In this document: positions 47,572 to 58,100 of the stretch, in pieces
How the letters are laid out: every line of letters starts with the position of its first letter
How positions within the stretch are numbered: position 1 is the first letter of the stretch
NCBI GenBank assembly: GCA_002197995.1
Contig: NGZR01000001.1
Location: 4,588,001-4,652,000, forward strand
Source of the DNA: Gaeumannomyces sp. JS-464
Lineage: Eukaryota; Ascomycota; Sordariomycetes; Magnaporthales; Magnaporthaceae
DNA length: 64,000 bases
Reading direction: 5' to 3'
Position numbers and translations under genes: made by a program
Notes under the pieces: model-generated
What the model saw: the letters and a program-made list of their open reading frames with translations, nothing else
Database searches by the model: none
Told to the model about the DNA's origin: nothing

Positions 47572-48536
47572 TCACTCCTCTCCATCACTATCCTCGTCCT
47601 CGTGACTATTTGCGCCCGCCGCAGCACTTGTCATGGCGGCATGGACTTGCTCGGCCAGGCCGCCCGGCTGATCCCACACCTCAAGGATGGTGCTGCCCCC
47701 AGCCCAGCCGCGAGATAACGCCTCCGCGCCAAACTCGTAGAGAGCTCGCGCCATCCACATGATCAGGCAGTCGCGAAGCCGGGCACTTAAAATGCCGTCC
47801 TGCTGGACCACGCTGTCATTGGGTTGTGCCGCTTCCACGCCATGCTGCGTATTTTCGCCGGGCGCCGGGGGCGATACCTGATTACCCGGCGAGCTGTCGC
47901 CGCGAGGTCACACTACTCCTCGCACTTCCGGCCAAATGTTGCATGAGCGGCGTCATAACGAGTTTGGGCCTTGTCCAAGATCGCCGTAGCGTCGCAGCGG
48001 GCCTGTGGCTATTGTATTAGCAGAGATAAAAGCAGAAACCCAAGGGTAAGATGTTTAATTACCTTGTCCGTAGGGGCCAGAGCCGAAAGCGAGGCAAGAT
48101 AAGTACGATGCTTGTCAAGATCATCCTCGGCAACCCGTAGGGCCGCGCCCAGCTGGACGATTTCGACGCCCACGGCCGCATTTACGGTGTTGTGGTCGCA
48201 GCCTGTTTTTTTACCATCGCGGCAGTATGTACACTTTTGGCTGTGGCCGTCTGCAATTCCATTAGTATAGCTTGGAAACACACCCACATAAGGAGACTGG
48301 ACGAGACTTACTCTTATCATCGTAGCAGAGAATATGCGGATCTCGTCGGTTACACGCTCTGCGGATGCAGGTTGAGCACCACTCGTCAGGGGCGCGGGTA
48401 ACGCTAGCAAGAGTATCAGGTGGTTAGTAAAAGGAACCCAGTCGCCTTCAAAGAAAAGGGTCGGGTTCCCATACAGACGCTCGACTTGACGACGTTTGCC
48501 AGCCTTTCTGGCCGGGGAAGCGGTGCGTTTGGGCAT
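47572..48536 (-). CDS. Unknown protein with two CxxC-type cysteine clusters (disrupted)
   Basis: Start at 48536, MPKRTASPARKAGKRRQVER, with a basic, possibly nuclear-targeting N-terminus. After a one-base deletion near 48430 the frame continues as TRAPDEWCSTCIRRACNRRD and PHILCYDD. Intron 48311-48251 (GTAAGT, TACTAAT branch point, TTGCAG) joins this to GHSQKCTYCRDGKKTGCDHN. The spacing C-x2-C-x4-C then C-x2-C-x6-C resembles a metal site of the fungal zinc-cluster kind, but it is not a canonical Zn2Cys6 domain. Next is a helical part (LRVAEDDLDKHRTYLASLSA) and intron 48062-48009, then a third exon ending with a stop at 47913. An 88-codon frame at 47838-47572 (LRDCLIMWMARALYEFGAEA, ending in acidic EDEDSDGEE) follows directly and may be the broken-off C-terminus or a separate small gene. 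No family is recognised. Confidence 0.5.
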
Positions 48537-49631
48537 GGTGAGAGGGTAGACGATTTGACTCGTCACCAATGCGTGTGGTCTTCTTGGGTGGCACGCGCAA
48601 AGTGCTCGAGAATAACCCGCTGTTGTCGGCGTTGTTAATTTTCCATGTCGCCTCTGTTTTTGTCGCCTGCCCGGAAGTCTCAAACCAAAGTGAGAAAGAT
48701 TTGACCAGTTCTTGAAAAACAGCCAACATACGACCAAAAAATTGGCACCGGCTCCAAATTCATCTCCCCTACAGCAACTCTACTATCGGGCAGGTGCTGC
48801 AATGGAGTATTCCAAGTCAAATTGGACCATAACCACTCAGTGCTAGTGCAAAACGACCTTGTTACCCCAGTGTCGCCATTGTTATGCTACCCATCATTCC
48901 CAGGTTGTAGATATACAGAGCGGACGCCAGAGCAATGTCCCTACTCCTCTTTTTTCCCCAAGAATACGATGTCAAGTCAGCAACAGTGTATGAAGGACTC
49001 GCGCGTAGGTCTCGCTATTCGTGCTACCATGCACCTCTGTGCCCGTCGATTACGGGTGCCTATCGTTGTTAGATGCAATACATACAACATTTCTGGTGGC
49101 TTTCTCATGTCGGGCTTGGCCTGGCGCAGTCAAGGCACGAGTCCGAGAATAGCATAGGAGTTGCCGGATTGGACAGGCGGCGGGAGGCTGAGAGCTTATC
49201 TTTTCGGCAGCAGTGCGGCACAGAAAGGAGGGTTGCACATGCAGCCCGCTTCCGGACAGCCCCTTGTTGATCCGCCCTGGCCAGCTTGGCAGCGCCAGCC
49301 GGACGACAGCGCTGCACGTTACGGGCTAGCGCAGGACGGGGACAAGGGGCCAACGAACGGCTGCGACACTAGCGCGTGGCCCAGCAGCTGGCATTGACTT
49401 GTTTCGGACGAGTCGTTGGCAAACACGATCAGCAGTTCTTTGAGTGGATTTTTTTTTGTCTCGCTTTTGCGCCGCCAGGCTGAGTCCCGACCTGTCACGC
49501 CTCCACCCCCTGGACAAAACCGCTGACTGTGTGCACGCCGCCATTGTCCTTTCCCTGCTACCGTTGATCCTTCCGGCCCACCCCTTGTTTTTATCCCGCG
49601 CGCCCTGCTGTTGTTCTTCCCTCTGCCCAAC
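48537..49631. other. Divergent intergenic region, 1.1 kb
   Basis: Upstream of both the cysteine-rich gene and the TMEM42-like gene. No supported gene. Confidence 0.45.
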
Positions 49632-51017
49632 ATGTTGCGCAAGCGCCAACAGCAGCGGAATCCAGCTCCCGCCTCAGCCCCTGACGCTCCCTACACATCC
49701 ATACCCACATCCGGCGAGGAGCGACAGGAGGTGGCAGCCGTCTCCGACAGGCCAAGCAGCTGGAGCAAGGTTCCCGATAGCAGCGCCAGCGTTGATGTGG
49801 CGGTGCACCGTCGCCGCAAGAATAAAAGAAAGATGGAACCCACATCGGCCTCCGAACGTAGCCCGCTTCTCGATGAAGCGGGCCGAGAGACGTCCGACGA
49901 TTTGGATTCGACGACCACCAAGACAATGGCTTGGAGCCAAAGGAACCAATGGATCATCTTCGCCATCGCGAGCGGTACTTGCGCTGCGCTGAATGGTGTC
50001 ATGGCCAAGCTGTGAGTTAGCCCCTTCTCTTGACCTCGGCCTTGCCGCTCTGGGCTCCATCGCCACGAAGCTGGCTTTCTTGGTCTGTGTCTGTTAGCCT
50101 ATGCTCCCGGGTAGTATTTCCCCGTGGATGGGGCTTACAACTGTGTAATCGATTGTAGAACGACCACCGATCTCACCACAAGCTTATCACATCACATCGC
50201 CGACTTTCTGGGACTGTCGGCGGCCGAGGGAGCTGTTGAATTCACCGTGCGCGCTGTAAGTTGCTGTGTCTTCCCCTCGTCCGCCGTGAAACCATTTAAG
50301 TGAATTTGGAATCAAAGAATGGAAGCAGACAGAAAAGTCGCCGAGATGTAGTGGATTCTGACAGGACACACCCCATATGCGCCCAGACCTTTTTCGGACT
50401 AAATCTTGCATTTAACGGCGTGGTAAGATGCCTTCCAAATTGGGGAATTCCGCCCTCGTTTCTCGTCCAATCCATCCATGTTGAGCTCCCCTTACCCCTC
50501 GTGCTCCTGCCGAGAAAGAGCATAAAGCTTTTTGTGCTCCCCTTTTCGTCATCCTGCACGACTGCTCGCGTGGCCCTCCATATATCACCATCAAAGGCGC
50601 ACGAGACACTGGATACTGATGTCGCCCGGCTTTCAGATGTGGACGCTCTTCACCCAGGCCCTCTCCCGCGGCCACTCGACGACGCAGGTGGCCATCATGA
50701 ATACGTCATCCAACTTTGTCCTGACGGCCCTGCTGGGACTCGTCATCTTCTCCGAGTCCCTACCACCACTGTGGTGGCTTGGTGCCTCGATGCTGGTGGC
50801 GGGGAATGTTATTATCGGCCGCAAGGATGAGGGTTCCATAGGCGGAGATGCAGCCCACGGCGATGCCGATGTCGATGCCATATCTGAGGCCGAGAGCGGC
50901 CGGAGCGACTACGAGCCGATCCTGCAGGCTGACGGTACAGTGACGCCGGTAGAGAAGGACGACGATGAGGAAGATGTGCCTCAGCTTGGAGATCTGGATC
51001 GTGATCATCAAAGGTGA
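49632..51017 (+). CDS. TMEM42-like membrane protein (EamA/DMT superfamily)
   Basis: Four exons, 49632-50011, 50159-50255, 50387-50422 and 50637-51017, make 297 residues with consistent phases and no frame break. Exon 3 is only 36 nt. The first 110 residues are a polar cytosolic leader with SERSPLLDEAG, a dileucine-like sorting motif. The membrane part reads NQWIIFAIASGTCAALNGVM, AKLTTTDLTTSLSHHIADFL, TFFGLNLAFNGV, MWTLFTQALSRGHSTTQVAI, MNTSSNFVLTALLGLVIFSE and LPPLWWLGASMLVAGNVIIG. This arrangement, with small residues in GTCAALNGVMAKL and NTSSNFVLTALLG, fits the TMEM42 half-size members of the drug/metabolite transporter superfamily. The tail is acidic. Substrate and location are unknown; the dileucine motif hints at an endosomal or vacuolar site. 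Confidence 0.82.
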
Positions 51018-51593
51018 AGTCAGTCCACTGGATCTTGATGCTGTCCTTTCCCAATATTTCCTGTCTGCCTCTTATAGAACGTTGGTTGTCGTGGGAGAGC
51101 TGCTCCTGGGCTGGTATACTTTGGTTACATCGATACCCTCTAGATAGACACCTAGATCTGCATCGCGACGTGGTAGTTATAGAAGAGGAATTTTTATTCT
51201 CTAATAACTGTCTGCCTTACACGGGGGAACTTCTGAATGAGGCAGGAACTCGACTGTCTGTTTATTTCCTCACGTTCTCTCCGATTCTTGGATGGATATT
51301 GGATGTTCCAGGGACTTGCAAGCACTTAGTGTGCCGACGGGGATACACACTGTCGCCCCGCACAGTAGCGCCCCACCCCCACACACCATAGAATCAAGAA
51401 CTCCCGCCCAAGCAGCAGCCTCTCAAATGACGGTGGAATTTCTGCACCCGCGCCAGCCTCGCGACGCGACCATTTTGCCTGTATCCCCCGCCCCAGAGTC
51501 GCCGACGCACACGACCTGGCAAACAACCGGTCAGATCGACCGATCGACAGCCGCAGACCAAGGTAAAGCAGCACGCGCCACGCGACCGCCGCC
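51018..51593. other. Intergenic between TMEM42-like gene and U2 A'
   Basis: 3' flank of the first gene and promoter/5' leader of the second. No gene seen. Confidence 0.5.
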
Positions 51594-52702
51594 ATGAGGT
51601 TGGCCGCCGACCTAATCAACAACTCTCTCTCCTACATCAACCCTCTGAAGGAGCGAGAGCTCGACCTTCGAGGTATGTCGCGCGAAAAGGGCAGATACTA
51701 CACTTTGACCATGGAGCAGAATTGATATCGAACCCGCTCTTTCTCTTGGGGAACCGCTCGCCTCGTAGGACACCGAATCCCGGCCATTGAGAATTTGGGT
51801 GTTGCCGGTGTCAGTACTCTTTCTTTTATCTCGTCTTTTTCTCCCGACTGGAACCCCCCGCGACTGACTGGCAGGCCTACCGACAGCCTCAAGATGCCAT
51901 AGACTTCACCGACAACGACATCACGACCCTGGGCAACTTCCCGCTGTCTCCCCGCATCCAGACGCTTCTGCTCGCCCGGAATCGCATCGTCAGCATCCAG
52001 CCCTCGCTCGCCAATGCGATACCGAACCTCACCAACCTGGTGCTGGCGTCCAACAATATTGCCGAGCTCGCAGACCTCGACCCTCTGTCCGGCTTCAAGC
52101 GTCTGACGCATTTGGTCCTGATTGACAACCCTGTCACCAAGAAGGAGGTGCGTCCGATGCCTACGGTGTGCCCCCTGGGCGGCCGCATAACGCCCACACC
52201 TTGACATGAGCTTGCGGATCTAACTCGGTTGCCTGGGACACGTCTTCGTATAGAACTACCGCTACTGGGTCCTGTGGAGATGTCCCGGCGTGAGGTTCCT
52301 TGACTACCAAAAGGTCAAGCTAGCAGAGCGGGAACATGCGACGTCGTTATTTGGGACGGCTGAAGAGCCAACGGAGCTCGCTGTAAAGGTACGGAACGCA
52401 TCGACAACCCTCGACACCCATGAGCCTCTGCCATGCCGTCATCATCTAACTTCGATCTCCTCCACACGCAGATCAAGGGCAACAAGTCCAAGACGGGCGC
52501 CGCGGCAGCAATTCCGAAGAACGATCCGGCCGCGCCCACCTCGAAGCTGTCTCGGGTCAAGCTGACGGACGAGGAGCGCAAGAGGCTGCAGGAGCGCATT
52601 AAGAAGGCAACGAGCCTGGACGAGATACTGAGACTCGAAAAGGAGCTGAATGAGGGGAGGTTACCAGCAGGCATCCATGGCGGTGATGCTATGGAGGAGT
52701 GA
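51594..52702 (+). CDS. LEA1: U2 snRNP component A' (Lea1), leucine-rich repeat
   Basis: Spliceosome protein that, with B'', binds stem-loop IV of U2 snRNA. Exons: 51594-51672, 51769-about 51806, 51875-52147, 52254-52388 and 52472-52702. It starts MRLAADLINNSLSYINPLKE, the family N-terminus, then RELDLRGHRIPAIENLGVA across intron 1. Leucine-rich repeats follow: QDAIDFTDNDITTLGNFPLS, PRIQTLLLARNRIVSIQPSL, PNLTNLVLASNNIAELADLD and GFKRLTHLVLIDNPVTKKEN. The cap is YRYWVLWRCPGVRFLDYQKV, and the tail carries LTDEERKRLQERIKKATSLD. The second intron does not join in phase with the visible GT (51808) and AG (51874). One base too many in exon 2 would explain it and would give 252 codons, the normal length. 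Confidence 0.92.
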
Positions 52703-52729
52703 AAACGGACGGGCTGCTGGCCCTCCCCC

Positions 52730-52748
52730 TTTTTTTTTTTTTTTTTTT
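52730..52748. repeat. Poly(T) run, 19 nt
   Basis: Uninterrupted T run just past the U2 A' stop codon, in its probable 3' UTR. Confidence 0.9.
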
Positions 52749-52996
52749 CTCTTCATATCAAATCCCTTGATTCCATACCTGGCGGAGTACCCTTGGAAGA
52801 CAAAAGCAGGAAATGAAGAGGATAATGTTCCCTCTTCTCGTGTATAAAGCGGGTGTTTTGTATACAGGTCTGAGCGTTTTTGCTGGCTCTACGGACAAGA
52901 ATGGGGGGTACGCATAGTCCCTTGTTATCATATAAGAAGACTGCATGACACCGAAGAGGAAAAAAAAACATCACTCGCCCATTTCCGCATAGGTCA

Positions 52997-54113
52997 TTAC
53001 AGCTTCGGAGGTGATTTGCCGCCGGTGGCAGCGTCGGCGTCGTCGGCGGCAATTTCGATGACGAGCTTGCCGAACTGCCTGCCTGCTTTGAGGTCGTCGA
53101 ACAGGCCCTCGATTCCATCGAGGTTGTCGAGCCCCCGGACGACGCGGCTAACGACAGGCACGATGCGGCGCTCGCGCACAAAAGCGACCATATCCCTAAA
53201 TTCGGCACGGGACCCCATGGTGGTGCCGCGCAGCTCGATCTCTTAAGCACCGCAGGCATAACCCAGTCCATTTTGGGCGATACGGTCATGCCGTAGCTGG
53301 AGATGACGCCGCCGGGCCTGAGCAGCTTCAAGGACCGCTTCACCACGTCACCACCCGCGCCGTCGATGATGGCGTCGAGCGAGGGCCGGTCCGCGGGCAG
53401 CATCGCGGCCAGGCGCGCGTCCCAGTCGGCCTCCCTGTAGCTGACGCCCGCCTCGGCGCCCAGCTCCGCGACGGCCCGCGCGATCTTGGCCGGGTCGCCG
53501 CTCGTGACGAATACGCGGCAGCCCATGGCGACGGCGAGCTGCAGCGCCGCCAGCGCGACGCCGCCGCGCGATACCCGTGACCAGCACGTTCTTCCTGGGG
53601 CCGGCGGCGGCCGCACCGCCGTCTTGCGGTGGCGCCGCCGGGGAAACCCCGGCCTTGGTGACGAGCGCGCCGCCACGCCGTCAGCCCGACGACGGGCAGG
53701 GCGGCGCCCTCGACGGCCGACAGGTGCTCGGGCGCCGGCTCGACCTCGGCCTCGGGCACGACGGCGTACTCGGCCGCGCAGCCCGAGTCCTCGTACAGCA
53801 GCGACGAGCCCGTCACGGCGAACCGGGCCAGGTCCTCGGGCCCGGCCGGGTCGGCGGCCCAGCCCGCGACGGCGTGAGCAGCACCGCTTTGCCGAGCAGC
53901 GCCCTCGCCCGGGCCGAGGCGTCGGGCCCCAGCGCGGCGACGACGCCGCAGCCGTCGGCCAGCATGGGCGCGTCGAACGAGATGGGTATAGGTGCTGGCG
54001 GATAAAGTGGTCGCGATGATTAAGCGCCGCGGCCTTAATGCGCACGAGCAGCTGGCCCGGGCCTGGCGTCGGCTCCGGCACATCTTTGAGCCCCAGCCTG
54101 ATGATTGTGACCA
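52997..54113 (-). pseudogene. Zinc-type alcohol dehydrogenase/quinone oxidoreductase, about five frame breaks
   Basis: Member of the medium-chain dehydrogenase superfamily, NAD(P)H-dependent. Pieces in family order: DVPEPTPGPGQLLVRIKAAA, LNHRDHFIRQHLYP, SFDAPMLADGCGVVAALGPD, CAAEYAVVPEAEVEPAPEHL, a Rossmann segment NVLVTGI.. continuing GGVALAALQLAVAMGCRVFV and TSGDPAKIARAVAELGAEAG, then AIIDGAGGDVVKRSLKLLRP, GGVISSYGMTVSPKMDWVMP and GTTMGSRAEFRDMVAFVRER. The tail is FGKLVIEIAADDADAATG. Breaks occur near 53985, 53865, 53680, 53572 and 53240, three like single deletions and two like single insertions. No N-terminal exon with ATG is found upstream of 54113. Coding GC is extreme, which favours sequencing error, but five breaks plus a missing start also fit a decaying gene. 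Function call is firm; status is uncertain. Confidence 0.6.
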
Positions 54114-55125
54114 GACGGTGGTGGTTGCCAGAGGATTAGCCGCCCCTGCGCTCTATAACAGAAGGCCAACGCGATGATAAAGGAAAAAAAAAAAAATAGT
54201 AAAAAAGAAGCATTAATAGATGGGATGGTGCCTTGTTACTTACGGGTAATAAACCTTTCCCGGCTTCCCCTCGGTCTTTTTAACACTTAACTGGAGCGGC
54301 ATACTTGCTGCTTTGGGGTTTTTATGATCTCCGACGGAGAGAGTCGGTAGTGAAAAAGAAAGGGAATGAAAATACTGTTGAAATAAACCCTAGATAGAAA
54401 GCCCGAGGAAGCTGGCAAGAGAATTATCAAACGTTTGAGTGGAGCAGAACCGGCAGAGACGATTCTATCAAGAGGTATGCGTTTGTTGTTTATGATACAG
54501 GAGGCGAAATGACTGGTTACCGGTAGGATTGAGGTAGATACTATCCTATCTTGTATGGTGTATAATGCATGCTCGGGGTGTGACGTGATGCTGGGTACTT
54601 GTAAATATTCCCCGCACTGGAGACCTCGGCTCAACTGTGCAAGGCGTCGGCTAGCCCAGCCAGCAATGAAGGGATATATACACACCCAGGGGCAAGCACC
54701 AACCCAACAGCCTGGACAGGGCCCCAAATGACACAGGACTATTATTGGCAGTTGATGCGGCAAAAGATGAACCGAATACAGGACGACAAAAAGTAGATGC
54801 AAATGTTGATCCAAGACAGATCTTTTCTTTTCATTACACCAGCTCGCCTGGAACAGATAGACCAAAGAAAACCTATGCTGCATGAAGCTGTATTATATAT
54901 CACGATATTTTGGAAATGCATGCTCGGAGCCATAAGTGACATGGACTTCGCAAGAAACCAATCTAGACAAGCAACGAAACAAGTGCGGAAAACAAAACCA
55001 AGCATCAACGCGAGAGATACTGGCAGCGAGCATGTCCCTCCCAAGAAATAGCAAATCAGGGAAAAATAATAATCACATGGAGACAACGGCTTCAACCTGC
55101 GTTGTCGGAGGCGTCGGATACTTTT
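54114..55125. other. Intergenic between dehydrogenase and chitin synthase
   Basis: About 1 kb, upstream of the dehydrogenase remnant and downstream of the chitin synthase. It has A-rich runs near 54180-54210 and lower GC than its flanks. The first exon of the dehydrogenase, if it exists, should lie at the left end. Frames at 54287-55095 (minus) look like noise. Confidence 0.45.
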
Positions 55126-58100
55126 CTACAGTTGTCCTGACAGGAGAGCCTCGGTAGCTGTGAGTGGAGGAGCAAGTTAGTAAGGATTCAAAGACATAGA
55201 GTAATGGAAGAGATGGGTTGGATGTTGTGAATACATACCACTGTTGATGTACGCCCTCTTTGCCTCAAGCGGAACGCCGAATCGCCTCTCGAGCTCCTGC
55301 TTGATGCCCTTCTTGGTTACCGTCATCAGGTCCGCGGTGCGCAGGATCTCGCGGATCTCGGCCAAAAGGGCGTCGTCCGTCGGGAGTCCGGCCAGGTTTG
55401 CCATCTCCACCTCGTTGCCCGAAGGGAAGAACTGCGACCCGCCGAACTGGCTGTGCCGGTTGTTGGGCATCATCATCTCCGAGACGGCCAGCGACATGCG
55501 GCTGCCCGCGTGGGGCATCTGCGGCACCGGGGGCGTCCCCTTGGGCTCGTACGCGAAGCCGGTAGTGCTGCCGGGGCGGCTGGGCGGGTACATGCCGCCC
55601 GCACCGCCGTAGGCGCCGTGCATGGGCATGCCGTACTCGGAGACAGCGACCGGCGCCTTGGTGGCGTACGAGAAGCCCGAGGCCTCGGATCGCGTGTCGT
55701 CGCGTGCCGTCTGAGCGTCCCACAGTTCGCCCTGGTACTCCTCCCACTTCTTGCGCGGAATCGACGAAGGGTCGAACTTGCCCTCGTCCGTAACAACCAC
55801 CTTCTTGCCCTTCTCGCCGGCCACGACACGCGTGTTACCCCAGTTGAAGTCGTCCATGTGCCAGAAGGCATACAGTGGCAGACCGAACGAGAAGATGGGC
55901 ATGGCGATGATGTACAGGATCATCCATCCGATCATCTCCCACTTACGGCGCAGGATGAAAATGATAGCCTGAAGACCGTACACGGCGGCGAGCAGGATAA
56001 AGGCCACAATGGGAACCAGACCGGGAACAGGATCATACGCGCAATCAGGTAACCGATGTACGCAACAGTAACCGGCTGGACAATCGTCGAAAGCAGGTCG
56101 ATAAAGACGACGAAGCGCATCGAAAAGCAGCAGAAACCACAAAGCTGGCCCATAGGCATGAGCTCCATCAAGTTGTGCACGGTCGAGTTGATCCAGCGAC
56201 GTCTTTGCGAGAGGAAGACCTTCCACTCATCAGGCGCGATGGTCCATGCGTGGGCGCGGTTGATGTATTTGGTCTTGTACTTGTTGTGGTATTTGAGAAG
56301 CAGGGTCGTGAGGTATCGATCCTCACCGAGGTGCAGCAGGTTCTTCATGTGCAGCGTGTCGACACGAATGGTGGCGTACGCCTCGACAATCTCGCGCGAG
56401 ACAAACAGCGGCTTGCCCGTCTCGGCGGCGCGGATGCGGTACATGGAGAAACAGCCGGGCAGACAGGTGACGGAGCCGAAGAGCGACTCGAAGGCCTTGG
56501 ACAGATTGTGCGAGATGTAGTATTCGTACACCTGGATCATTGTGATGAACGAGGATTTGGCGTTGGTGAGCGACGTCTCACCGCACACGGCGATAAGGCG
56601 CGTGTCATCGAGGAAGGCTGAAACCATGCGCGTGGCCGAGTCGGCAGCAACGACGGTGTCGGCGTCGATCTGGAGCATGTACTCGTAAAAGGTCGGGTTC
56701 ACTCCGATGATGTTGCGGATCTGGTGGTACATCTCGAGCTCTAAGGGACTCATAGCCAGGTTGTAATGCACGCGGTTCAGGAAACGCATGATGATCATCT
56801 GGGAGTCACGCTTGCCACGGTTGCCAGGACGTGAGACCTCGGACGGCTTGCCGACCTTGACGACGACCAGGAAGGGCACAATGTGACCTTGCACCTCGTA
56901 CAGACCCGAGTAGACCTTGCCCATGTTGTGTTGCTTCAGACCCTCTCCGAGCGACTCGAAGCTGAGAGGCTCAGGATCCACGGTCTCGGACACGCCGAGA
57001 ATGTCGAGCACAATGCGTGGGGTGGGCCTGTCGTTGCCCTGGCCGATAATCATACCGTCACAAACGACGACGAGAAGTTTGCGCTTGTCATCGTAGTGCA
57101 TGCGGGCGGCTGAGTCGATGGCACGGCGGAGTGAGTCCTCGTCCTCAGTGTAGGCAGGGATCTGGCACATGACGAACTTGTCCAGGTTCTCGGGCATATT
57201 CTTGGTGCCGAACTGGAGGGCAGCCAGGAACTTGAAACCGATGATGGAGCATAGAATAATGGTGATGGCCAAGATGAAGTACTCGGCAAACTGGCAGCGG
57301 ACCGAGCTGCGAGTGTCGAGGTCGCCCACGTAGAAGAGGTTGTCCAGGCACAGTTGCATGCGGCTCCTGAGATCGCGGTCCATGTTCAGAGCCTTCCAAA
57401 GCTGGCTGATGTCTTCACCGTTTCGCTGTTGGAAGAGGGTCACGACCTGTTGGTCCATGAAGTCGAGCAGGCCCAGGTCGGTCGGCTTTTGCTTGCCCGG
57501 CGGGACCTGGAAGTCTCTGCCACCTTGCATGTATTTGGTCATGTCGTAGACGCGCCCGTTGAGGATGGCAATGTTTTGCTGCTTGTCAGCCAGTGTCTTG
57601 ACATACTGGGCTGAGTAGCCGATGTTGCCTTTCTTGTACCTCGACTTGAGCATAATCATCTGCTGCGCGAACCAGTCGGGCCTGCTGTCGTTGGTCGAGT
57701 AGCGGAAGTCGTGGTACTTGGCGTTGCGGTCGACCTTGGAGATGAGGAGCGGCGCCTCGGTTTGGTTTGCGTCGTTCTTGTAGTCGAGAGGGACGGCGGG
57801 GTCGACGGAGCCGGTCTTGCCTGCGCACAGGGCGCTGACTTGGATCGGGAACAGACCGGTGATGTCCATGCCGGCATAGTCGAGGATGGACTTGGTGGAG
57901 ACGTAGCGGGGGTAGTGTCGGGGCGCGAAGCTGCCAATGTCGAACACCTGGCCACGGATGGCGGCGTATGCACCCTTGTTGTTCTTGCCGGTCATGTCCG
58001 CCAGCTCTTGGCCGCTAAAGACATTCTGCGTGGGGCACACCAGCATGGGGAAGAAGATGACGAAGAAGATGGCAAGCAAGCAGCTGAACCAGATGATGAT

